Positions 1 to 7,660 of a DNA stretch of 64,000 bases are shown piece after piece. Position 1 is the first letter of the stretch; each line of letters starts with the position of its first letter. The stretch is taken from positions 1 through 64,000 of the forward strand of contig JADLFN010000077.1 in the NCBI GenBank assembly GCA_020845475.1, written 5' to 3'. The notes below the pieces were generated by a model that ran no database searches, was not told where the DNA came from, and was given only the letters and a program-made list of their open reading frames with translations. The position numbers and the translations under genes are program-made. This stretch comes from Planctomycetota bacterium (GTDB lineage Bacteria; Planctomycetota; UBA8742; UBA2392).

Positions 1-83
1 AGCACGACCTGAGCCGCGCAAAGATTCGCGAGCAGGTCGGCGTCAGCATCCGCAAGAGCCTCAGTTTTCCAAAGCGCAGCCAC
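1..83 (-). CDS. Start of an unidentified gene running off the left edge (5' end only)
   Basis: Only 27 codons are visible on the minus strand, beginning with GTG at 83. A GGAG Shine-Dalgarno match ends six bases before this GTG; the in-frame ATG at 89 sits directly against the same GGAG, so the GTG is the better start. A TACAAT -10-like hexamer lies at 108-103. The fragment is Ala/Leu/Asp-rich and too short to assign to a family. The call rests on the start signals and the open frame, and could be chance in GC-rich DNA. Confidence 0.4.
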   Translation of the reverse strand, partial: MAALWKTEALADADADLLANLCAAQVV

Positions 84-161
84 GATCATCTCCGGTGCGC
101 ACATTGTACAACGCCATGCGACAGCCCAAGCCAACCCCGCGCGGCAACCCCGACGCCGCAC

Positions 162-260
162 GTAGCGCCGCCTTCCAGGCGGCCTCGACGGGCGCATCCT
201 GCACCCGTCCAAGCCGTGGGCAGGATGCCCACGGCGAAGCCGGCAAGATGCCGGCGCTAC
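162..260. repeat. Intergenic inverted-repeat element with nested hairpins
   Basis: The outer arms at 162-183 and 239-260 are imperfect reverse complements, each beginning with GTAGCGCCG as read from the outside. Each arm is itself a hairpin built on a GCCGGC-type stem. The interior holds a further stem-loop, GTGGGC-AGGAT-GCCCAC. There is no coding potential of note. It resembles the inverted repeat at 16357-16470 in its GCCGGC arms. It lies between the left-edge gene and the terminator-like hairpin of the next gene. Confidence 0.6.
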
Positions 261-285
261 GAAATGAATTTGTGCCGTTCATGAA

Positions 286-307
286 CCGAGGCCCTTTCGG
301 GCCTCGG
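286..307 (-). terminator. Terminator-like hairpin after the 323-2770 gene
   Basis: A perfect 9-bp stem (286-294 with 299-307) closes a 4-base loop that reads GAAA on the minus strand, a GNRA-type loop. It lies 15 bases beyond the stop codon of the minus-strand gene ending at 323. The following T-run is weak, so termination is likely but not certain. Confidence 0.5.
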
Positions 308-322
308 TTGACCTTCGAACGC

Positions 323-2770
323 TTACTTCGGCGCCCAGGGATCGTCGGGGTCGCCTTTGGATGGTGCCGGTTTCTCACTGCGTTTCTCGCTCTTGCTCCA
401 GCGGTCTTCGCCGGGAACTGCCTCGCCTTTGGCGTTGAGTGCGAGCGCATCCTTGAGCACCTTGGCGCTGAGCCAGCCCACCTGCCCGTCGGCGTAGAGC
501 ACCAGATGGCCGCCAAACGCTTGAGCTTCCGTTTGATACAGCACGATGAAGCCGGCCTTCTGTTCCTGCACCCAGCCGCGCACGTTGCTTTCAACAAGCG
601 TGTATGAGTTGAAGCCCAGTTTCTCGTTGGCCTCCACGAGCGCAGCCGCGTCTTTGTTGACCCACTCGGGCAGCTTGCCGTCTTTGTCCGGGCGCATTTC
701 ACTGAGCCCGAACCACGCCAGATGCTCGTAGCCGCCCTGCCAGCGCGCGTCAAAGGGCGTCTGGAAGTGCGCTGCGCGCAGGCCGTCGGCTTTCAGCAGG
801 CCTGCCATGGTGGGCTGACCGGAGTTGCGCACAACATAGCTCTGCAGAGCGCTGCCAACATCGCGCAGGGTGCCCTGGCTGTAGCGGTAAGCGTCGCGCG
901 GCGAGCCTTGCCTGCTGCCGACCAATCCGCCGAAGGCGTCAATGAAATTGGGCAGGCCCCAGATGCGCAGGCCGACTTCGACACTCATCGTGTCTTCGAC
1001 GGTGCGCATGGAAACGGTGGTGGTCTTGAACCAGGTGGCGGTGTCATCCATCTGCGGCTCGGCGAAGCGGTCGAGTTTTTCGGCGAGCGTATTGCTCATT
1101 TCCGAATAGGCCCCGACCATGGCGCCGACGTTGACATTGATGAACTTCGAGCTGGGGCTCAGGAACTTTGCGTCGCCCCTGAAAGTGGCCTTGGAGGCGT
1201 CAATCATGCGCTTGAGGCCGGCTTCAAGGTGGGCCGCGCCGTCTTCAAGCTGCGGGCGTGTGAATGTGAGCAACACGGCATCAGCGGTCAGCACATAGGC
1301 CCAACCCTGGCGCGCGTTGACGTTGAGTTCAAAGCCGCCGTGGCTTGCCGTGGTGAACGTGTCCTTGTTCGGGTCGCCGCCGTTGCGCACCTTGTCAAGC
1401 ACCGCCTTGGCCGACTTGGCATCCTTGATGCCGATGATCAGCCCCATGTGCGAATATTCGAGCAGATCGCCAAAGCCGCGCGCGCCATTCTTGAGCGCGC
1501 GGGCCGTGTCTGCCGTGACGTGGCCGATGGCCTCGCTGCCGAGCGCGGCCAGCACTTCTTTCAAGCTCGTTCCGAACTTGGCGAGCTGCTCGTCGATCTC
1601 CTTGAGAGTCTTTTCTACTTCGCCTGGCTTTTCGCCATCGGGGGCGTTGCCGGTTTCGTCCTTTTCGCGTTCATCTTTGGGCGGAGGCAGCGGGGATTCT
1701 TTGCGGTCCATGGCGCGGTGGGCGATTTTTTCGCCGTCGCGCGCGAACTCAACAAATCGCTCCCAGGTCATGGCCGCGTCGCCGAGCTGCACGCCCGCGC
1801 TGAGCATGGCATCAGCGGGCAGATACCTGAGAAGTTTGAACTCGGCGGGCGAAATGGCGAGCTGTTCGAGCAGGCGCGTTTTGCGCCTGGTGGTGAGCTT
1901 GGCGTCGATGCCGAAGCCCGAGCGCGCTTCGTCGTAGTCAAAATCAACCACGATGCTCTGGTACTCGCGCAGTTGCAGCCAGCGGTCGGCTTCGTTGTAG
2001 GCGCCGGAGACATCGTGGCCGCCGGCCATTTTTTCGTCGGGCAGCATGCGCTCGACGGCCTTCTGGATTTCCTTGCCAACGATGAAGAAACTGAGGTCGT
2101 GGGGCTTGCGCGTGTCGCGCCAGGTGGCGAACTCGGGGCGCGAAGAGAGGCTCTCGCTGTAGTCCCTGGTCACGAAGCGCTCGATCACGTCGTGCATCGA
2201 GCTTTCGAAGTTGGTGACTACCAGCCCGCCCTCAATCGCGGCTACGTAGAAACGATCGAAGCCGGGCACTTCGATGCCGCGCTCGCGGCCTTCTGCCTTG
2301 CGCTCGTTCTTGATTTCGTAAACGACCACGCCGATGTCGCGGATCTTGAGTTCTTCTTTCACGAGCTCCTTGAGAAAGTCGGGGCGCGCGTTGAAGGCCG
2401 CGCCTTCCCTGGCGCGCAGCACGAGCAGAAATTTGCCGCCGCCGAGCGTGACATCAAGCAGGCCCATTTCCATCGAGGCCGTGGCATCGAGCGAGGCGAA
2501 CATGAAATCAGCGATCGCGCGCTGCTGCTTTTCCTGCTCGGGGTCCGCGCCTTCCTTGGCGGCGTCTTTGGCGATCATTTCATAGGGCCAGGCCTTGAGA
2601 CGCCACTCGCCCTTTTCGTTCTTGCCAAAGAGGCGATAGGCGGTGTCGGGCCGGTCGGAGGTGGCGTAGAAAATGATGTCGTTGCGCGGCAGCAGATCGC
2701 CGTTTTTCGGCAGGCCCGCGCAAAGCGGTGCCGCCGCCAACAGCGCAGCCAGAACAAAGTATCGGTTCAT
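323..2770 (-). CDS. Large secreted protein of unknown function (815 aa)
   Basis: I do not recognise a named family. The start at 2770 is chosen because it gives a clean signal peptide (MNRYF, then a hydrophobic Ala/Leu segment ending near LCAG) and has GGAG seven bases upstream; the frame stays open further 5' but without such a signal. The body is mixed alpha/beta with a Lys/Glu-rich linker around residue 370. Near the C-terminus it has VLYADGQVGWLSAK, which resembles the (F/Y)ADGxV motif at the end of DUF1559-type pseudopilin-like proteins of planctomycetes; that similarity is only suggestive. It shares size, secretion and an opening of the type NDIIFYA / TTIAYIE with the gene at 3313-5709, so the two may be diverged duplicates of a DUF3352-like periplasmic family. 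Confidence 0.8.
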   Translation of the reverse strand: MNRYFVLAALLAAAPLCAGLPKNGDLLPRNDIIFYATSDRPDTAYRLFGKNEKGEWRLKAWPYEMIAKDAAKEGADPEQEKQQRAIADFMFASLDATASMEMGLLDVTLGGGKFLLVLRAREGAAFNARPDFLKELVKEELKIRDIGVVVYEIKNERKAEGRERGIEVPGFDRFYVAAIEGGLVVTNFESSMHDVIERFVTRDYSESLSSRPEFATWRDTRKPHDLSFFIVGKEIQKAVERMLPDEKMAGGHDVSGAYNEADRWLQLREYQSIVVDFDYDEARSGFGIDAKLTTRRKTRLLEQLAISPAEFKLLRYLPADAMLSAGVQLGDAAMTWERFVEFARDGEKIAHRAMDRKESPLPPPKDEREKDETGNAPDGEKPGEVEKTLKEIDEQLAKFGTSLKEVLAALGSEAIGHVTADTARALKNGARGFGDLLEYSHMGLIIGIKDAKSAKAVLDKVRNGGDPNKDTFTTASHGGFELNVNARQGWAYVLTADAVLLTFTRPQLEDGAAHLEAGLKRMIDASKATFRGDAKFLSPSSKFINVNVGAMVGAYSEMSNTLAEKLDRFAEPQMDDTATWFKTTTVSMRTVEDTMSVEVGLRIWGLPNFIDAFGGLVGSRQGSPRDAYRYSQGTLRDVGSALQSYVVRNSGQPTMAGLLKADGLRAAHFQTPFDARWQGGYEHLAWFGLSEMRPDKDGKLPEWVNKDAAALVEANEKLGFNSYTLVESNVRGWVQEQKAGFIVLYQTEAQAFGGHLVLYADGQVGWLSAKVLKDALALNAKGEAVPGEDRWSKSEKRSEKPAPSKGDPDDPWAPK

Positions 2771-2853
2771 CGGAGACTCCGTGAGAGATGTGTTCGATAG
2801 GCGCACAAGGCAGACCACTGGGAACACGGGGTAACAACGGGCACGCGGGGAAA

Positions 2854-3279
2854 TCAGTTGTCCTTCTCTGGCCCAACGGATACCCGCTTTATGCCCAACT
2901 TCATAAGACGTACGTTGAAGTTAAGGAAAAAACCACGCCGAAATTTGAGCAGGTTCAAGTAATTGTTCGTTTGCGCAAAAAGTAGGTCAGAGATTGCCTC
3001 TACTGACTTCAACTCCAGAAGCAAACAGCCCTCAACGGTAATGTCAGCGCGAAAGGCAACAGGCAGCCTGACACCGTCGTAGTAAACCGGCACCTCTACT
3101 TCAGCCTGCGCTTGCAAGCCTTCGCGTCTCAACTCAACAATCATCGCATGTCGATACACTGATTCATTAGAACCTGCTGGCCCAAGCTTCTTGTGAACCA
3201 GCGTCGCGCACGTCAGCCCTCTATCAATGACTGCTTCGCTGCATTCAGTGTAGTTGCTTTCCCTGTGCTCCCGCTCCAT
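2854..3279 (-). CDS. GxxExxY family protein (141 aa)
   Basis: It belongs to the GxxExxY family (PF13366), small proteins predicted to have a PD-(D/E)XK nuclease-like fold, whose cellular role is unknown. The sequence shows the name motif in the form GPAGSNESVY near residue 35, then FRADITVEG followed by LLLELKSV, which matches the conserved RADL...(I/V)ElK core of the putative active site. The start at 3279 has AGGGG immediately upstream. It sits between the two large secreted proteins on the same strand. A second member of the same length lies at 31042-31467. Confidence 0.85.
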   Translation of the reverse strand: MEREHRESNYTECSEAVIDRGLTCATLVHKKLGPAGSNESVYRHAMIVELRREGLQAQAEVEVPVYYDGVRLPVAFRADITVEGCLLLELKSVEAISDLLFAQTNNYLNLLKFRRGFFLNFNVRLMKLGIKRVSVGPEKDN

Positions 3280-3312
3280 CCCCTGTGATCCCCGTGGTTT
3301 GCCTGCCGCCCG

Positions 3313-5709
3313 CTATTCGTCGTCAGGGCCTTCGTTGTGTTCGTCCGGCACATCCTCGTAGGGTGCGTCGATTTTGCGCTCGGCGTCCAGTGCGTCGCCC
3401 TCGAAGGCTTCCACGCTGCGCTCGGTTCCGTCGTCGTCGATGACTTCGACCTCCATCATCTTGACCTTGGGCACCTCTCGGGCGTTGCGCGGGCGCGCTT
3501 CCACGAGCGGGCGCAGGTGCGGGTAACTTTCCACGGGCCTGCCTTCCTTGGCGCGCGCCAGCGCGCGCTCGAGCTCTTTGGGCGAGAGTTTGACGATGTA
3601 GCCGTTCCAGAGCACCGCCAGATGCTTGCCGCCCAGGCCCGGCTTGGCCTGATAGGCCAGAAGCACCGCCTGGCGGATGTCGAGATCCTTGGGGACCTCG
3701 GCAAAGGCGTAGGCGCGTTTTTCGCCCTCCTCTCCGAACGGGTCGAGGAACTCCTTGGCCTTGGGCAGATAGCCGCCCTGCCTGATTTCCTCAACGCTGC
3801 GCGCGGCCTGGCCCTTGATCGCGAAGTGCGTAGTGGCGCCATTGAGAATCTGGATGAAATCGTTGCGCACCTGCTTGTTGCGCGCGACATCACGGAAGTG
3901 GCCGGCGAGTTCCTTGAACCGATCCATGCTCGGCCAGCCCGCCACGCACAGCCGCACCGCCAGTTCGTTTTCGCGCGCCTGCGTTCCCCAGACCATCACG
4001 GTGTTGCGGAAGAACCGCGCAAGATAGGGCGTTGAGTTCGCGTCTTCGCTGGTGGCGTCCACGGTGGCGGGCTGCTCGCGTTCATAGTAGTAGCGCGACA
4101 TTCCGCCGCCGGACATCTCGATTGTCGCGCCGATGTTGAGGTAGGTGGTGGAGCCGCACTTCTCCCAGATCATGCCGCGCGCCTGATTGTAAACGTCCAT
4201 GGTGCTGAGCGTGGCGCCGCTCTTGCGCGCGTGCACCACGCGCTTGATGCCCTGCAGGTTGCCGAGAATGAACACATCGTTGACGAAGGCAAAGGCCATG
4301 GGGTCTTCGTCATCAGCGGCGGGCGGATGGTGGATTTCAACATCGTCAAGCATGGTGATGTCGAGGTCGGATTTGCGCAGCGGCTCACCCAGCTTCGTGC
4401 GCAGCAATTTCTCATAGAGAAACTTTTCGGCTTCCTTGACGTTGCGCAACTTGAACAGGCCCACCACCTGCACATTGCGGAAGCGGCGCGACGGCTTGTC
4501 CGATTGCGACGGCGGCAGCACCAGCAGCGCCTGCGCGTTGGCGAGCTGGTCGAGAATTTCCTCCACCTTGACGCCCTGGCCGCTGGCCTTTTCCTCGAAG
4601 CGGTCAAGCTCGCGCAGCACTTCCTGCTGGCCGCTTTCCTTGGCGCGCGAGCGCAGCAGTTCCATCACACGCGTGTAAAGTTCGCGCGGCTTCTCAATGC
4701 CGTAGGTCATGCCGTAAACGGTGTCCACGGGCACAAACTCGGCCAAAGGCTGCGGCACGGGCTTGAGCTTGATCGCGGAATAAATGGCGGGCTCGTTGTG
4801 GAACTGCACGCGCGCGTCGGCGCGCAGCGTGTTCGTGGCCTCGTCAATCCACAGGCCCGCGGCGATGCTCTTGAGCTGCTTGTACTCCAGCAACTCGCCC
4901 GTGAAACGAATGATGCCGCCGAAGAACTCGTTGATCGGTGAATTGCCCTTGTCGCCCGAAACGCGCTCGATGGTGTTGATCAGGGCCGTGGTGTTCACAA
5001 AGCCCAGCACCGTGGGGTTGTCGAACTCCACAAGCGCGTCCTTGAAGCGCTTGTTGCCCGCGAGCGTATCCGTGGCGTCGTCGGGAAAGCTCAGGAAGTC
5101 GATCGCATCCTTGACGTGATTGAGGCCCGTGGAGGCCACGATGTGGCGGTTGCCGTGCACGGCGATGAACAGCACGTCAAAGGCCAGGAAGTCATCCATC
5201 GGGTTGGCGGGCGCCCAGACTTCGGGGTCCACTTCCACTTCGCGCGCAGGCAGTTCCACTTCGTAAATCTTGACGCCCTCATACTCCTGCTCGTCGCGCA
5301 CGCTGCTTGAGCCGCGCTCTTTGGCGCGGGCGAGCGCGTTGGCCAGCAGTGCTGGATCCTCGTGGCGCAGCACTATCTGCATCTTGAGCCGCGGGCGGCC
5401 GACACCGATATCAAGCAGGCCCCACGCGGCGCGCTGGATGCCGCCCACAAGCTTGCGCACCTCGGCATCGGTCAGCTCGATTTCGAGGCGCTCGGTCAGC
5501 TCCTTGCCGAAATCCGGAACTTCCAGGTTCATGCCCAGGCCCTTGAGCAGCGAAGGGTCGGAGAGGGTTTTGGTCATCTGGGCGACATCGCCTTCGATGT
5601 AGGCGATCGTGGTGCTGGGATAGCCGACCGAAAGCGCCGTGGGTTTCTCCTGCGCTGAAAGTGTCGCGCACGCAAGCAGCAGCACCAGCGGTACGAAGCG
5701 GCGAATCAT
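3313..5709 (-). CDS. Large secreted protein, DUF3352-like (798 aa)
   Basis: A signal peptide follows the chosen start at 5709 (MIRRF, then a Leu/Ala-rich stretch ending LSAQEK), and GGAGA precedes the ATG by six bases. The mature protein begins with a segment of the type SVGYPSTTIAYIEGDVAQMTKTL, which resembles the opening of DUF3352-type periplasmic proteins (prolines and aromatic residues, then a 'TlAyv' strand). The C-terminus is very acidic (EDVPDEHNEGPDDE). No catalytic motif is visible. Size, location and opening resemble 323-2770, with a GxxExxY gene between them. Function unknown; an extracytoplasmic structural or scaffolding role is a guess. Confidence 0.75.
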   Translation of the reverse strand: MIRRFVPLVLLLACATLSAQEKPTALSVGYPSTTIAYIEGDVAQMTKTLSDPSLLKGLGMNLEVPDFGKELTERLEIELTDAEVRKLVGGIQRAAWGLLDIGVGRPRLKMQIVLRHEDPALLANALARAKERGSSSVRDEQEYEGVKIYEVELPAREVEVDPEVWAPANPMDDFLAFDVLFIAVHGNRHIVASTGLNHVKDAIDFLSFPDDATDTLAGNKRFKDALVEFDNPTVLGFVNTTALINTIERVSGDKGNSPINEFFGGIIRFTGELLEYKQLKSIAAGLWIDEATNTLRADARVQFHNEPAIYSAIKLKPVPQPLAEFVPVDTVYGMTYGIEKPRELYTRVMELLRSRAKESGQQEVLRELDRFEEKASGQGVKVEEILDQLANAQALLVLPPSQSDKPSRRFRNVQVVGLFKLRNVKEAEKFLYEKLLRTKLGEPLRKSDLDITMLDDVEIHHPPAADDEDPMAFAFVNDVFILGNLQGIKRVVHARKSGATLSTMDVYNQARGMIWEKCGSTTYLNIGATIEMSGGGMSRYYYEREQPATVDATSEDANSTPYLARFFRNTVMVWGTQARENELAVRLCVAGWPSMDRFKELAGHFRDVARNKQVRNDFIQILNGATTHFAIKGQAARSVEEIRQGGYLPKAKEFLDPFGEEGEKRAYAFAEVPKDLDIRQAVLLAYQAKPGLGGKHLAVLWNGYIVKLSPKELERALARAKEGRPVESYPHLRPLVEARPRNAREVPKVKMMEVEVIDDDGTERSVEAFEGDALDAERKIDAPYEDVPDEHNEGPDDE

Positions 5710-5834
5710 GGGCTTCTCCGGTTCAAACAGGGCCATCATAGCGCCAAGCGTGCGTGCCTGCATTCACAGAATCGCCCAAAAGCGCGCGCGTTTACGGGCT
5801 TCCCACGCGCGCTGGTGCTGGCAAACTTGGGGGC

Positions 5835-6929
5835 GTGGAAAACCGCACCATCACTGTCGCCCGTTTTGATGAGACTTTGCGCGGGCGGTTTGCGGCTCTA
5901 CAGAATGAGCGCTGCATGCCGATTGCACGCATGGCCTACCTGGCCGGCGCGGTGCTCATGTTCGGGTTTCTTGCCTCGGATGCGCTGCTCGATCTTTCCG
6001 TGGTCTCGCGCACGTTGCCTGTGCGCGCGGTGGCCAGCGCGGCTTTCCTTGCGCTCTACTATTTCTCGCGTGCAAAAGATGCCGCGCTGCGCCTGAACAT
6101 GCTCAACCTGCTGGCCTCGTTGATTGCGGGCGTGGGTGTTTCGGTGGTGCTGGCCATGCTGCCGCAGGGCTTTGCTCACGGCGTGGCGGGCCTGAACATG
6201 GTGGTGTTCGCGGCGGTGGCCGTGACGCCTTCGTGGCGCCAGACGCTCAACGGCGGGCTCGTCGTGCTGGGCGTGGCGAATGCGCTGCTGGCACTCACGA
6301 GCCAGGGGTGGTTCAGCTTCGGGCAGCTCAATATTTACCTCGTGCCATCGCTCGCGCTGGCGACATTGCTGAGCTACCTGCTGCAGGCGCGCCATCTGCG
6401 CGCGTACGCTCTGGAGGCTGAGCTGGAGCGGCGCGCAACGACAGACGTACTGACCGGCGTGGCCAACCGCCGGCACTTCTCTGAAACCGCGGAGCGCGAA
6501 ATCGACCGCGCGCGGCGCTACGGCAACAAGCTTTCGCTGCTGATGCTCGACATCGACCACTTCAAGCGAATCAACGACACCTACGGCCACGCCGTGGGCG
6601 ATGAAGTGCTCAAGAAGCTGCCCGGCGTCGTGCAACCGCTGCTGCGCAAGCTCGATTTCATGGGCCGGCTGGGCGGCGAAGAATTCGCCATCGTGCTCGT
6701 CGAGACCGACGGCGAAGGCGCGGCTGTGGTGGCCGAGCGCCTGCGCAAGGGCCTGGCCGCCGTGGAAGTGCGCGCCCTGGGCGTGCAGTTGCACTTCACC
6801 GTCAGCATCGGCTGCACGGAAGTGCGCGTGAATGAACAGGCCGAAGACCTGAAACGGGCACTCGAGCGCGCCGACGAAGCGCTCTACAAGGCCAAGGACA
6901 GCGGAAGAAATAGAGTGGTCGTAGGCTAG
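5835..6929 (+). CDS. Membrane-bound diguanylate cyclase (GGDEF)
   Basis: It makes cyclic di-GMP from two GTP. About 190 N-terminal residues form roughly six membrane segments, followed by a GGDEF domain. TDVLTGVANRRHF marks the domain start, DIDHFKRINDTYGH is the metal and nucleotide region, and the active-site loop reads GGEEF. An RxxD inhibitory I-site (RKLD) lies five residues before GGEEF, so product inhibition is expected. The N-terminus is uncertain: I chose GTG at 5835 (about 364 aa); an in-frame ATG at 5754 has no ribosome binding site. The last base of its TAG stop is the first base of the REP copy at 6929. Confidence 0.88.
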   Translation: MENRTITVARFDETLRGRFAALQNERCMPIARMAYLAGAVLMFGFLASDALLDLSVVSRTLPVRAVASAAFLALYYFSRAKDAALRLNMLNLLASLIAGVGVSVVLAMLPQGFAHGVAGLNMVVFAAVAVTPSWRQTLNGGLVVLGVANALLALTSQGWFSFGQLNIYLVPSLALATLLSYLLQARHLRAYALEAELERRATTDVLTGVANRRHFSETAEREIDRARRYGNKLSLLMLDIDHFKRINDTYGHAVGDEVLKKLPGVVQPLLRKLDFMGRLGGEEFAIVLVETDGEGAAVVAERLRKGLAAVEVRALGVQLHFTVSIGCTEVRVNEQAEDLKRALERADEALYKAKDSGRNRVVVG

Positions 6930-7660
6930 GGGACTGTCCCCAAAGGGGACTGTCCCCGCTTCAACTAAATACCCCAGACAAGCATTTCAATCGCCAAGCC
7001 TTTCACGCGCAATCCACTCCTCGTTGCCATGAGGCAAACTGCGAAGCAGGCAATTGCGAAGCAAGGAAAGTTCAGTCTCACTTTCACCAATCCGCAAGCT
7101 TTCTATCCAATTGGCCGGTCTTGGAATTGGCCATTCCGAAATCTGGAGTTTCGTCGGCGTGAAAGCGCTTGACCAGGGCCAGTTCTCCGCAGCATCGCAA
7201 AGTTTCGCACGCACCGGATTACGCTCTATGTATCGAAGCACGCGCGACAAGTGCTCTCCGGTCTGAGTCGCGAACGCTTTGAATCTGCCCTGCCAAACAT
7301 GACCCACGCCCGGCTTGGATTTTCTGAAATGCGATACATGCGTTGTCATCAGCCATTGCATGAACTTGCCGAGATTGCCGTCGCCGTGGGGCCACAGACA
7401 TAAATGGAAGTGATTGGGCATGAGGCAAAACGCGAGAATCCGCATGGCCTGGTGTTTCTTGGCTCCCTGCAATAGCTGAATGAAGTGCGCATACTCCAGA
7501 TCGTTTGTGAAGACTTGCTGGCGCTCGTTGCCACGGTTGAAAACGTGATAGCAGAGCCCGCCTCTATCTAGCCGCGCTTGTCTTGGCATAGATCCGTCAC
7601 TTCCCCATTGTCTGGGGTAACTAGTTGAGACGGGGACAGTCCCCTTTGGGGACAGTCCCC
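6929..7660. mobile_element. RAYT transposase unit bracketed by inverted REP pairs
   Basis: The left end carries two tandem copies of GGGGACTGTCCCC (6929-6941 and 6945-6957) separated by AAA. The right end carries their exact reverse complement (7632-7644 and 7648-7660, separated by TTT). Beyond these 29-bp blocks the inward sequences also match as imperfect inverted repeats (CTTCAACTAAATACCCCAGAC on the left against TCTCAACTAGTTACCCCAGAC on the inverted right). The unit encloses a single transposase gene. It lies between convergent genes, and its outer bases overlap both of their stop codons. Confidence 0.85.
6987..7589 (-). CDS. REP-associated tyrosine transposase (RAYT, Y1/IS200-like)
   Basis: This 200-aa protein is a Y1 HUH-type transposase of the RAYT group, single-strand nucleases that act on REP hairpins. 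Seen in the sequence: the opening MPRQARLDRGGLCYHVFNRGN typical of the family, the HUH motif within MPNHFHLCLW, and the helix RVLRYIERNPVRA carrying the candidate catalytic Tyr. It is full length for the family and flanked by inverted GGGGACTGTCCCC repeats, which are its likely substrate. No ribosome binding site stands out. Confidence 0.9.
   Translation of the reverse strand: MPRQARLDRGGLCYHVFNRGNERQQVFTNDLEYAHFIQLLQGAKKHQAMRILAFCLMPNHFHLCLWPHGDGNLGKFMQWLMTTHVSHFRKSKPGVGHVWQGRFKAFATQTGEHLSRVLRYIERNPVRAKLCDAAENWPWSSAFTPTKLQISEWPIPRPANWIESLRIGESETELSLLRNCLLRSLPHGNEEWIARERLGD

Noticed and set aside
722-2800. Long open frame on the plus strand opposite the 815-aa secreted protein
   Set aside because: It is antisense to a gene with a signal peptide and ribosome binding site, has no start signal, and its composition is that of a GC-rich shadow.
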